Assembly: GCA_037157565.1 (NCBI GenBank)
Contig: JAZHRO010000022.1
Location: 2,108,001-2,172,000, forward strand
Direction of reading: 5' to 3'
DNA: 64,000 nucleotides
Source: Thalassia testudinum
Taxonomy: Eukaryota; Streptophyta; Magnoliopsida; Alismatales; Hydrocharitaceae
Shown here: positions 21,206-32,451 of the stretch, piece by piece
How the letters are laid out: each line of letters opens with the position of its first letter
How positions within the stretch are numbered: the first letter of the stretch is position 1
Translations under genes and position numbers: made by a program
Notes under the pieces: model-generated
What the model saw: the letters and a program-made list of their open reading frames with translations, nothing else
Databases searched by the model: none
Told to the model about the DNA's origin: nothing

Positions 21206-21992
21206 ATACTGGTTCCGTGCTGTGCTTTGGGCGCACCCGTTAACGGAAACGATTGACCACGTGCTAGTGCGGGTTAGCTACCTGTCCGTTTATCGCGCGT
21301 GCCGTAGTCACCGTTACGTCTGTTCGTGACCTTGGGGTGGTTGACTGAGAGTAGGATCACCACGGGGGACTCTCCCGGCCAGGAGAGTACCACGTGCTAC
21401 TTCTACTGTTCGGAAAAGACTGCAATCAAGATCGTTCCCACGAGGAACATTCGAGATCAAGTGAAGGATCTGAGAAATAGATAAATTGTGAGACAATAGA
21501 AGGACGTAAATAAAGAAAGTAACAGAACATAACAGCTACTGTACACTCTACTGTTTCTTTTGTTTTAGTTGCCACTCTACTCAGCGTTTTGCTGACGTGT
21601 TACACTCGTTACCTTTCAGGACCAGGTGTTGAGCAGCCAGGGTCAGCGGCTGTAGGGGACGCTGGGCCGAGTAGGGTTCAGTAGAGTTACCACTGTTCTC
21701 TTGTACCTCTTTTTGTTCCACTGTAGTGAGTAGTTCTTGTTACCGCTGTACTTTTCTTTACCTGCAGTTCATATTATGTTACGAATGTTGTTCTACTGTT
21801 GTGGTGGTATATACTGTAGTAGTTTCTTTCCTTACTGCTGTATTTTCTTACTGTTAGTTATATTCATGCTGAATGTGGTTTATTTTACTGCTCTTTTGGT
21901 TACTTCCTCGTTAGACGACTAGGTGTTGGGATTAGTCGAGTCGGTCCAGTTCTCGTGTCTCGTAGGGACTCGGGAATCGGGTCGTTACAAGA

Positions 21993-22004
21993 TGGTATCA
22001 GAGC
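21993..22004 (+). promoter_or_regulatory. Primer binding site of A
   Basis: TGGTATCAGAGC, complementary to the 3' end of initiator-Met tRNA, three bases after the 5' LTR end. Confidence 0.9.
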
Positions 22005-22171
22005 AAGGTCGTCCCGAGAAGTGAATCAACTAAATGGAAAATAACCAATTCACATGTCTATAACTAGAGTAGCCACCACAACATATCTTTTGACATGATC
22101 TCCTAGGCGTTTCCGTTAGGTACCGTCTATTTTGACGTGTTTCGTTTTGTTTCGTGTCTCCATTGTAGGAG

Positions 22172-22780
22172 ATGCCTCGTCGTGGAACTAGGAGGGTGGG
22201 CCGCGGGCGCGGCCGAGGTCGGGGCCCGAGGGACAGATGTGTCGGGCTTGGAGTACATACTACCCCTCCACTTCTCCTGAGCATACCGTCTTCGGACCTC
22301 GTCCAACTGATTCGAGAGGTGGTCCGAGAAGAATTTCAGCTTCCACCCACATCGCCACCCCCTCCTCCCCCTTCCGAGCGTACGACAGGGGAGTTGGTTG
22401 TGGAACGAGATTTCCGCCGTCACACTAGGCGTGTTAGGAGAACTCAAAGGAGACACGTGGCGTCCGCAGGAGAGCCGTCACGTTTTGCAGGACCATCAGT
22501 GCCCTTTGGGGGCCCTCGACAGGGGCCAGTCGCCAGCACCGGACCCCCGCCCAGCCGACAGCAGGGACCCACTGAGGGCGGGAGTCGGGTTCCCCTCTGT
22601 TACCAATGTGGCCAGTCGGGCCACATCAGGAGGGACTGCCCGTCTAGGGCAGGAGGTCAGCAGATACTCCCCGTGCAGAGCACTAGAGGGCGCGCAGGAG
22701 GCCGCGGTTCCTAGGCGCGAGGAGGAGGACAGCAGTCACGTGGAGGGTACCGGCCAGCACCTGCCCGTCCGACGCAGAGT
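22172..22780 (+). pseudogene. Gag of A, shortened and interrupted
   Basis: Gag would form the virus-like particle and bind RNA. The start ATG (GAGATGCCTCGTCG) is shared with B. Visible are an Arg/Gly-rich N-terminus, a DLVQLIREVVREEF segment, a proline run and a CCHC zinc knuckle (CYQCGQSGHIRRDC, 22598-22639). The central capsid-like region that B retains (about 35170-35760) is missing, leaving about 180 codons before a TAG at 22712. B reads Gln there (GSQARGGGQQ), so this is a CAG-to-TAG change, and the frame then continues into protease. The loss of the capsid core makes this gag unlikely to assemble particles alone. Confidence 0.85.
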
Positions 22781-24111
22781 GTGGCTGCTTCGTCCGCACC
22801 TAGATCTGAGGGGCGTATCAACGCCCTGACACACAGGGACGCCAGAGCTTCGGGATCGGTGGTAGCAGGTATGGTTTCAGTTTCCGGCAGACTCGTTTAC
22901 ACGCTTTTCGATTCCGACGCTACGTACTCGTTTGTCGTAGCCAGTTTCGCAGTTAGTTTGGACCAGGATTATACACTATTAGAAAATCCGTTGGTAATCA
23001 GAGGTCCGAGTGGTCAGCTGTTTGTAGCTGAGGAGGTGTACACGGATTGCGAGGTCAGCATCGGGGGACATAGCCTGCCAGCTGACCTGATTATGATACA
23101 GATGGAGGACTTTGGAGTGATTCTGGGGATGGATTGGCTGTCCACTTACCACGCCTTGGTGGACTGTTTGGAGAGGAAGATTGTCTTCTCCATGCCGGAG
23201 TTGCCTTTTTTCGAGTTTCACGGACTACCAGTGGACGGAGGCTTCAGGTGCATTTCGGCACTTCGGGCGGCGAGACTTTTGAGCCAGGGGTGTGAGGGCC
23301 TCCTAGCTTGTGTGGTGGCAGAGCCCAGCCCTGTGGCAGACTTCCAGAGCATTCCGGTGGTCAGAGAGTACCCTGACGTGTTTCCAGACGAGTTACCCGG
23401 ACTACCGCCCGAGCGTGAAATCAAATTTGAGATCTCACTAGTACCAGGGACTAGCCCCATCTCCACCGCGCCATACAGGATGGCACCGCTTGAGCTACGA
23501 GAGCTCAAGTCCCAGTTGCAGGACCTTCTGGAGAAAGGTTTCGTGAGGCCCAGTGCATCTCCCTAGGGAGCCCCTGTACTGTTTGTGAAGAAGAAGGATG
23601 GTACCCTACGCCTTTGTGTGGATTATCGATAGCTGAATAGGGTCACCATCAAGAACAGATATTCGCTGCCGAGGATCGACGACTTGTTTGACCAGTTGTG
23701 GGGTGCCACGGTGTTCTCCAAGATCGACTTGAGGTCTGGATACCACCAGTTGAGGATCAGGGAGACCGACGTCTCCAAGACAGCTTTCTGCACCCGGTAC
23801 GGATACTACGAGTTTTTGGTCATGCCGTTTGGGCTGACCAATGCCCCCGCTGCTTTCATGGATCTGATGAACTGGGTGTTTAGACCGTACTTGGACCAGT
23901 TCGTGGTGGTTTTCATAGATGATGTACTCATCTATTCTCGAGATCGGACGCAGCACAGACAGCACTTGCGGATGGTTCTGGACACTCTGAGACGACGTAG
24001 GTTGTATGCCAAATACAGCAAGTGCGAGTTTTGGTTGAGGGAGGTGACCTTCTTAGGTCATGTGATCTCTGGAGACGGCTTGGCGGTGGACCCAGCCAAG
24101 GTCGAGGCAGT
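22781..24111 (+). pseudogene. Protease and reverse transcriptase part of A pol
   Basis: The aspartic protease motif is LFDSDATYSF at about 22904-22930, where the family has DSG: the Gly after the catalytic Asp-Ser is changed to Asp (GAC), while B keeps DSG. Reverse transcriptase follows, with [23 protein letters not shown] and the catalytic FIDD at 23912-23923. TAG at 23564 (Trp in B, SPWGAP) and TAG at 23630 (Gln in B, DYRQLN) interrupt the frame. Near 24112 a deletion of one base shifts the frame (B reads KWKRPRTV there). The polyprotein would cleave itself and copy the element's RNA into DNA. Confidence 0.88.
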
Positions 24112-26277
24112 ATCAGGTGGGAGAGACTGCGTTCAGTCACTGAGATTCACAGTTTCCTGGGACTAGCAGGCTACTACAGACGATTCATCAGAGGTTTTTC
24201 ACAGATTGCACGTCCTATGACACAGTTGACCCGGAAGGACGTGCCCTTCGCTTGGACAGACGCCTGTGAGGCGTGTTTTCTGGAGCTAAAGGAGAGGTTG
24301 ACCTCGGTTCCCGTGCTCACCATCCCTGACAGTAGTGGTGGGTTCGTTGTGTACACGGACGCCTCCTTGCAGGGGTTAGGAGGTGTGCTCATGCAGAGGG
24401 GTCACGTTGTCGCTTACGCTTCGCGGCAACTGAAGCCCCATGAGCATACCTACCCTACCCACGACCTAGAGTTGGCAGCGGTTGTCTTTGCGCTGAAGAC
24501 CTGGAGGCACTACTTGTACAGCGAGACCTTCGAGATTTTCACAGATCACAAGAGCCTCAGATACCTTTTTGATCAGAAGGAGCTCAACATGAGACAGAGA
24601 CGTTGGTTGGAGCTCCTGAAGGACTACGACTGCAGCATCTCCTACCACCCGGGAAAGGCCAATGTGGTGGCTGACGCCTTGAGCCGTAAGGCGCCCGCAC
24701 AGTTGGCCAGTTTACAGTTACAGAGTTGGAGCCTTTTGGAGGAGGTGGGCAGTTGGCGACCCCTGGAGTTACGGGGGCACTGTGTGGCAGTGACGGTGAC
24801 ACGACAGACTAGGCCAGAGTTGATAGACTGCATCATCACAGGACAGATGGCCGATCCGTACTTGCAGTCCTTACGCGACAGAGTACTGTCAGGAGACCCA
24901 GGGGACTTCTCTTTCACAGACCAGGTGCTGCGCCTGAGGGGACGGTTGTGCGTTCCCAAAGACGAGGAGCTGTTGAGAGAGCTCCTAACTGAGGCACACA
25001 GTTCCAGATTCACCATACATCCCGGAAACACGAAGATGTACCATGACTTGAGACGCGAGTTTTGGTGGAGGGGGATGAAGCGGGATGTGGGTGAATTCAT
25101 GCAGCAGTACTTAGTGTGCCAGCAGGTGAAAGCCGAGCATCAGAGGCCTGCGGGGCCGCTACAGTCGCTTCCAGTGCTAGAGTGGAAGTGGGAGAGCATC
25201 ACCATGGACTTGGTGGTGGGCTTACCTGTTACCCAGCGAGGGCACGACGCTGTCTGGGTAATTGTGGATAGACTGACGAAGACGGCACGATTCCTGCCGA
25301 TCCGAGTCACTTTGGGACCAGCACAGTTGGCAGAGAGGTATGTCCGTGACGTGGTACGACTACACGGAGTTCCGCGGGAGATCGTATCTGACCGGGATAC
25401 CCGCTTTACGTCCCAGTTTTGGGCTGAGTTTCAGCAGGCCCTGGGGACGCGGTTGAGGTTTAGTACAGCTTACCACCCCCAGACGGACGGACAGTCCGAG
25501 CGTACGATACAGACACTTGAGGACCTTTTGCGTGCCTGTGTACTGGACTGGAGGGGCTCTTGAGAGGAACACCTGCCCCTGGCGGAGTTTGCATACAACA
25601 ACAGTTATCACTCGAGCATCGGCATGGCTCCCTACGAGGCTCTGTACGGACGGAGGTGTATGGCACCCTTGAGTTGGGTTGAGGTGGGGACCAAGTGGGA
25701 GGTTGGCCCCAGGTTGATCCGGCAGAGTCAGGAGGTAGTCGAGCAGATCCATAGGTGACTCTGCACTGTCAGGAGCAGACAGAAGAGCTACGCGGATCGG
25801 AAACGCAGAGAGGTGCAGTTTGAGGTTGGGGACCACGTCTTTCTCCGTGTTTCGCCCATGAAGGGCCTGCAGCGGTTTGGGGTGAGAGGGAAGCTCGCGC
25901 CGAGGTTTGTGGGGCCCTTTGGGGTCCTGGAGCGGGTTGGACCCGTTGCTTGCAGGCTTGCCCTCCCCTCGCAGCTTTCTGGTGTGCACGAAGTGTTCCA
26001 CGTGTCCAACCTCAGGAGGTACGTAGCCGATCCCGGCCACGTACTGAGTCACGAGAGCGTCGAGGTGGACGACAACCTGACCTACCCCGAGCGGCCAGTG
26101 CAGATTCTAGATCGAGCCGTCCGCAGTTTGAGACGAAAGCAAGTACCCCTGGTAAAGGTTTTGTGGAGAAGTCAGCGGTACGAGGAGGCTGCCTGGGAGC
26201 CTGAGGCGGCAATGCGGGAGTGGTACCCGAAACTCTTCGCGGGTACGTCTTTTCGGACTGGCTTCGGTCCTCTTTGA
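24112..26277 (+). pseudogene. RT end, RNase H, integrase and chromodomain part of A pol
   Basis: In frame 1: [13 protein letters not shown] (RT thumb), RNase H with [19 protein letters not shown] and [11 protein letters not shown], then integrase with an H2C2-like zinc domain, catalytic Asp in [16 protein letters not shown] and Glu in SERTIQTLE. The first zinc cysteine reads Tyr (QYLVCQQ), a likely G-to-A change. The C-terminus (YPERPVQILDRAVR ... KVLWRSQRYEEAAWE) is a chromodomain, which in this group is thought to guide integration to marked chromatin. Stops are TGA at 25561 (Trp in B) and TGA at 25756 (Arg, CGA, in B). The natural stop is the TGA at 26275. Confidence 0.9.
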
Positions 26278-26361
26278 GTTTGTTATGGTTATTTTGACAT
26301 CTTTCCTACACCCTAGTTCGCGCAAGTTTCGGGGATGAAACTTCCCTTGAGTTTGTTATAT

Positions 26362-29020
26362 TGTTACGAACGCGCGGCTTCAGACGTTTTTAAGACGTCT
26401 GGGAGGTGTCCCAGACGTCTAACCAGACGTCTGGGATTCGATTATTTTCGGCACGCGTATTTCGTCTGCACGCCTGAGCTCGCAGACCTGCGAGCATCTC
26501 TCTCTCTTTCTTTTTCCCTCTCCCTCCTACGACCTCTGTCCCGCTCTCTCTCTCCTCCTTGCGCGACCTTAAAAGGCCACGCCCTCCCCCTCACTCCCAT
26601 CACCTCCGCCCCCTTCCTCTCCTCCTTCCAGCCGGTGCGCGAGAGCGAGTGAGCGGCGGCAGCGACAGCCGCGGTGAGCATGGGAGGAGGTGTTGCGCGT
26701 GGGAAGAGGCGCTCGACCGTGAGGGCGAGCTCGCCGGGGCTGCTAGGGCCGGCCGGCGGGGGGAGCAGCAGACGCGGGGTGACGTGGGAGGCCTGCTGCA
26801 GCTCGAGCAGCAGGCGGATGAGGCGCGGCGCGGCCGTGCGTCGCGAGCGGAGGGCGAGTCGCGTTCTGATTCTGGAAATTTTTCCAGAATCAGACGTCTG
26901 GGCTTCCAGCCAGATGACGGGGACGACGTCTGGAGGACTGTCCAGACGTCTGAAAGGTGAGTTATTTCCGTCTTTCTTCCTTTTCTTCGACTGACCGTAC
27001 TGAGTGAGAGAGGAAATGGGTACCGCAGGTTCTGATTCGCTGCCCAACACGAATCAACCGTCTGGCTGCAGTGCCAGATGACGGGAGAGACTTCCAGACG
27101 TCCGGGGTGACCATCGGACGTCTGGGGACTAGGACAGACGCCCCCGCAGGTTTCTGCACGTCTGAGAGACCACGCAAAGCAAGGTAACCCCTGATCCACT
27201 TTTTAAGACGTCTGGAATAAGTTCCAGACGTCTGATTTTGCACTGTTTCGTCGTTTTCGACCCGTTTAGGGCCCGTTCGGAGTCTGTTTTCCACGTTTCG
27301 AGTTGCGTGCTTTTCGGAATTAAATCCTCTACCCGTCTACAGTAGCTGTATACTATTTTGAGAAATTTCTTGTGTTTGATCCCTGTGATAGGACCCCGTT
27401 CCGTTACAGTCTCGGGGGTTGCGGAGGCACGCGGGATTCCCGACCAAGCCCCCAGTACTCCTGTTGTAACCGGTAGAGTGGCTTTAAGTATAATCTGTTA
27501 AATTATGGAACCATAAATAGAACCTACGACATTGCATGAATCCTAGGAATGAGAAATAGATTGAATGATAGATCCTAGGTGTTGCATGAATCCTAGGGCT
27601 GGAAAACTAGATTGTATGATAGATCCTAGGGTATGGCATGAATCCTAAGACGGGAAAACTAGTGGAATATATGAATACTGCAGTCTTGGAAAAATGGAAA
27701 GGAAATAATACTACCTGTAAATTGGTTTAACAGCTGCCTGTTACGAATAAATGAGCATGTCTGGGAATATGGAATGTATAAACGTGAAACTGGAAAGGTG
27801 AAACCTGAATGTGCTGAGTTAAAAGAATCGGAACCCTACGGGAATTAGGAGTGGAACTCCTGGAAAGAGAAAGGAATGGAACTGAGAAAGAAAGACGTGG
27901 TAGTGTGCGGTCTCTTGGGTACGTAGTACCAAGGGAAGTACCTGTACCTGTTTAGTGCAGAGTGGAGCCAGTCGCCCCAGGGACCCAGGGTTAGGACTGG
28001 CCACTTTGTACCGACTTGCTGGCCCTCGTGTATGTAGTACCGAGGAGAGCTACTAGTGTAGGGAGGTACTAGCTACCCCACGGGCCCCGGGGTTCTACTA
28101 GCCTCCTACACTGACTTGTTAGGCCCACTGGGCAAACCAGGGTAGTCAGGCGAGGGTGCGCGGACTGTGGAGGGGCAAGGCCCCTGTTTGGTTACTGTGG
28201 AGGGGTTCGACCCCTGTTACTGAGAGGGCTCTGCCCTGTACTGGTTTCGTGCTGTGCTTTGGGCGCACCCGTTAACGGAAACGACTGACCCGTGCCAGTG
28301 AAGGTTAGCTACCTGTGAGTTTATCGCGCGTGCCGTAGTCACCGTTACATCTGTCCGTGACCTTGGGATGGTTGACTGAGAGTAGGATCACCACGGGGGA
28401 CTGTCCCGGCCAAGAGAGCACCACGTGCTACTTCTACTGTTCGGAAAAGACTGCAATCAAGATCGTTCCCACAAGGAACATTCGAGATCAAGTGAAGGAT
28501 CTGAGAAATAGATAAATTGTGAGACAATAGAAAGACGTAAATAAAGAAAGTAACAGAACATAACAGCTACTGTACACTCTACTGTTTCTTTTGTTTTAGT
28601 TGCCACTCTACTCAGCGTTTTGCCGACGTGTTACACTCGTTACCTTTCAGGACCAGGTGTTGAGCAGCCAGGGTTAGCGGCTGCAGGGGACGCTGGGCCG
28701 AGTAGGGTCCAGTAGAGTTACCACTGTTCTCTTGTACCTCTTTTTGTTCCACTGTAGTGAGTAGTTCTTGTTACCGCTGTACTTTTCTTTACCTGCAGTT
28801 AATATTATGTTACGAATGTTGTTCTACTGTTGTGGTGGTATATACTGTAGTGGTTTCTTTCCTTACTGCTGTATTTTCTTACTGTTAGTTATATTCATGC
28901 TGAATGTGGTTTATTTTACTGCTCTTTCGGTTACTTCCTCGTTGGACGACTAGGTCTTGGGATTAGTCGAGTCGGTCCGGTTCTTGTGTCTCGTAGGGAC
29001 TCGGGAATCAGGTCGTTACA
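26362..29020 (+). repeat. 3' LTR of A
   Basis: 2659 bp, same order as the 5' LTR, with ten GACGTC words in its first 900 bases and mini-hairpins at 28171-28185, 28201-28215 and 28225-28237. No classic polypurine tract precedes it: the 20 bases upstream read AGTTTGTTATAT-like, and the best purine run (TTTCGGGGATGAAAC) is about 25 bases away, as it is in B. Confidence 0.92.
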
Positions 29021-29025
29021 GGTAC

Positions 29026-32000
29026 GGAAAGGAAAATATATACGCATAACAAACTTAAAGAAGACTGTAGCCAATCTGAAAAGACGTACCCTCAAAAAGC
29101 TCTGGGTATCGCTCTCGCATCGCTGCCTCAGGCTCCCAGGTAGCCTCCTCGTACCACTGGCTCCTCCACAAGACCTTCACCAGGGGTACCTGCTTCCGTC
29201 TCAGACTTCGAACGGCTCTCTCTAGTATCTGCACTGGTCTCTCGGGGTAGGTCAGGTCGTCACCCACCTCGACACTCTCCTGGCTCAGAATGTCACTGGC
29301 ATCGGCGACGTACTTCCGAAGGTTTGACACGTGGAACACGTCGTGCACACCAGAAAGCTGTGGAGGAAGGGCAAGCCGGTAAGCAACGGGTCCTACCCAC
29401 TCCAGGACCTCAAAGGGCCCCACAAAACACTGTAGGCCCTTCATGGGCGAAACGCAAAGAAAGATGTGATCCCCAACCTCGAACTGCACTTCTCTGCGCT
29501 TTCGATCGGCATAACTCTTCTGTCTGCTCCTGACAGTGCGAAGTCGTCTGTGAATCTGCTCTATCACCTCCTGATTCTGCCGGATCAGCCTGAGGCTAAC
29601 CTCCCACTTGGTCCCCACCTCAACCCAACTCAAGGGCGGTGTACACCTCCGTCCGTACAGAGCCTCATAGGGTGCCATGCCGATACTTGAGTGATAGCTG
29701 TTATTATATGCAAACTCTGCAAGGGGTAAGTGCTCCTCCCAAGAGCCCCTCCAATCTAGTACATAGTCGCGCAAAAGGTCCTCAAGTGTCTATATCGTGC
29801 GTCTGACTGTCCGTCCGTGTGGGGGTGGTACGCCGTACTGAACCTCAACAGTGTCCCCAAGGCTTGTTGAAACTCAGCCCAAAATTGGGAAGTAAAACGG
29901 TTATCCCGGTCGAATACAATCTCACATGGAACTCCGTGCAGACATACCACATCACGAATATATTTCTCTGCCAATTGCGCTGGTCCCAAAGTGACTCGGA
30001 TAAGCAAGAAACGTGCCGTCTTCGTCAATCTGTCTACAATCACCCAGACTGTGCCATGTCCTCGCTGGGTAACGGGTAAGGCCACCACCAAGTCCATGGT
30101 GATGCTCTCCCACTTCCACTCTGGCATAGGGAGTAGTTGCAACGGCCTTGCAGGCCTCTGATGTTCGGCCTTTACCTATTGGCACACCAAACACTACTAC
30201 ACGAACTCACCTACATCCTGCTTCATCCCTCTCCACCAAAAGTCACATCTCAGATCATGATACATCTTCATGTTCCCGGGATGTATGGTGAACCTAGACC
30301 TGTGCGCCTCAGTCAGGAGCTCTCTCAACAACTCCTCGTCCCTGGAAACGCACAAACGTCCCCTCATGTGCAGCACCTCGTCTGTAACAGAGAAGTCTCC
30401 TGGATCCCCTAACAGCACTCTATCTCGTAACGACTGCAGGTACGGATCTGTCATCTATCCTGTGATGATACGGTCTATCAACTTTGGTCTCATCTGCCGT
30501 GTCACCATCACTGTCCCACAATGCCCCTGTAACTCTAGGGGTTGCCAACTGCCTAACTCCTCCATAAGTCTCCAACTCTGTGCATGTAAACTGGCCAAGT
30601 GGGAGGGTGCCTTTCGGCTCAAGGCGTCAGCCACCACGTTGGCCTTCCCCGGATGGTAGGAGATGCTGCAATCATAGTCCTTCAGGAGCTCTAACCAACG
30701 TCTCTGTCCTATGTTAAGCTCCTTCTGATCAAACAAGTACCTGAGGCTCTTATGATCCGTGAAAATCTCAAAGGTCTCACTCTAATGGTAATTCCTCCAT
30801 GTCTTCAGCGCGAAGACAACAGCTGCCAGCTCTAAGTCATGGGTAGGGTAGCTATGCTCATGGGGCTTCAGTTGCCGCAAAGCGTAAGCGACAACGTGAC
30901 CCCGCTACATGTGCACACCCCCTGACCCCTACAACGAAGCGTCCGTGTAGACCACAAAATTGCCTCTGCTATCAGGGATAGTAAGCATAGGAGCTGAAGT
31001 CAGTCTCTCCTTCAACTCTTGAAAACACGCCTCACAAGCGTCTGTCCAAACAAAGGGCACGTCCTTCTGGGTCAACTGAGTCATAGGATGCGTAATCTGC
31101 GAGAAAGCCTTGATAAACCATCGGTAGTAACCTGCCAGTCCCAAGAAACTGCGTATCTCTATCACTGTACGTGGCCTCTTCCACTTGAGTATTGCCTCAA
31201 CCTTGGCTGGATCCACAGCCAAGCCATCCCTTGAAATCACATGGCCCAAGAAGGTCACCTGTCTCAACCAAAACTCGCACTTGCTGTATTTGGCATACAG
31301 CCTGCATCGTCTCAAAGTGTCTAGAACCAAGCGCAAGTGCTATCCGTGCTGTGCCTGATCCCACGAGTAAACGAGCACGTCATCAATAAATACCACCACA
31401 AACTGATCTAGATATGGTCTGAACACCCGGTTCATCAAATCATGAAGGCAGCGGAGGCATTGGTCAGCCCAAACAGCATGACCAAAAACTTGTAGTGTCC
31501 GTATCGAGTGCGGAAAGCTGTCTTGGAGACGACGGTCTCCCTGATCCTCAACTGGTGGTAGCCTAATATCAAATGTATCTTGGAGAATACTGTGACACCT
31601 CGCAACTGGTCAAACAGATCATCAATCCTCGGCGGCGGATACCTGTTCTTGATGATAACCCTATTCAACTGTCTGTAGTCAACACAAAGGCGCAGGGTAT
31701 CATCCTTCTTCTTCAAAAATTACACAGGGGCTCCCCACGGGGATGCACTGGGCCTCACAATGCCCTTCTCCAATAGGTCCTGTAGCTGTGACTTGAGCTC
31801 TCACAGCTTAAGTGGTGCCATCCTATACGGTGCCGTAGTAATGGGGCTGGTCCCCGGTACCAGTGAGATCTCAAATTTGATCTCACGCTCAGGCGGTATT
31901 CCTGGCAGCTCCTCTGGAAACACGTCGGGGTACTCTCTGACCACCGGGATGCTCTGAAAGTCTGCTACGGGGCTGGGCTCTGCCACTACACAAGTTAGAA

Positions 32001-32451
32001 AGCCCTCACACCCCTGGCCCAAAAGTCTCGCTGCCTGAAGTGTAGCAATGCACCTGAAACCTCCGTCCACCGACTGTCCAAGAAACTCAAAGGAAGGCAT
32101 CTCCAGTATGGAGAAGATGATCTTCCTCTCAAAATAGTCCACTAAGGAGTGGTAAGCGGACAGTCAATCCATCCCCAGAATTACGCCAAAATCCTCCATC
32201 GGTATCACGATCAGGTTAGGGGGGAGGCTGTGTCCCCCAATACTAACCTCACAGTCTATGTAGACCTCCTCAGCTACAAACGGCTGACCACCCGGACCTT
32301 TAATCACAAATGGATCCTCTAACAATATGCAGTCCTATCCCAAACTGACAGTAAAACTCGTAGCAACAAGCAAGTGCGTAGCACCGGAATCAAAAAGTAC
32401 GTAAACTAATCTGCCGAAAACTGTAACCATACCTGCCACCACTGAACCTGA
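29026..32451 (-). pseudogene. B pol remnant: protease, RT, RNase H, integrase, chromodomain
   Basis: Read leftwards from 32451: protease with an intact LFDSGATH motif near 32370, RT ([17 protein letters not shown] near 31700), RNase H (FVVYTDASL near 30945, [11 protein letters not shown] near 30650), integrase ([15 protein letters not shown] near 30270, TMDLVVALP near 30090) and a chromodomain ending at the stop near 29055. The readable pieces (29055-29774, 29756-30142, 30197-30454, 30455-30736, 30929-31336, 31435-31716, 31801-32142) are separated by several stops and small frameshifts. B still reads Trp, Gln, Trp and Arg where A has stops. The gag-side part of the frame lies beyond solo LTR J. 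Confidence 0.88.

Larger units (their letters stand above)
19323..21989 (+). repeat. 5' LTR of A
   Basis: 2667 bp. The first 900 bases hold ten GACGTC words (19355, 19387, 19860, 19892, 19912, 20025, 20065, 20085, 20175, 20195) and pyrimidine-rich leader DNA with a TTAAAAGG TATA-like word near 19528. Then come a CCTAGG tandem array, two degenerate 120 bp repeats, the triple mini-hairpins and the GTCGTTACA end. The second half is related to B and H; the first 200 bases are not alignable with B. Confidence 0.92.
19323..29020 (+). mobile_element. Element A: complete Tekay-type chromovirus inserted in B
   Basis: The ends are TGTTACGAAC and GTCGTTACA, with GGTAC duplicated at 19318-19322 and 29021-29025. 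The LTRs are 2667 and 2659 bp and closely similar: I count about nine differences in the first 200 bases and fewer further in. The primer site matches initiator-Met tRNA. Gag, protease, RT, RNase H, integrase and chromodomain follow in the chromovirus order. The gag is much shorter than in B. The coding region carries five nonsense codons and one frameshift, so A is not autonomous today. It lies 54 bases from B's 3' LTR, opposite in orientation to B. Confidence 0.93.
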
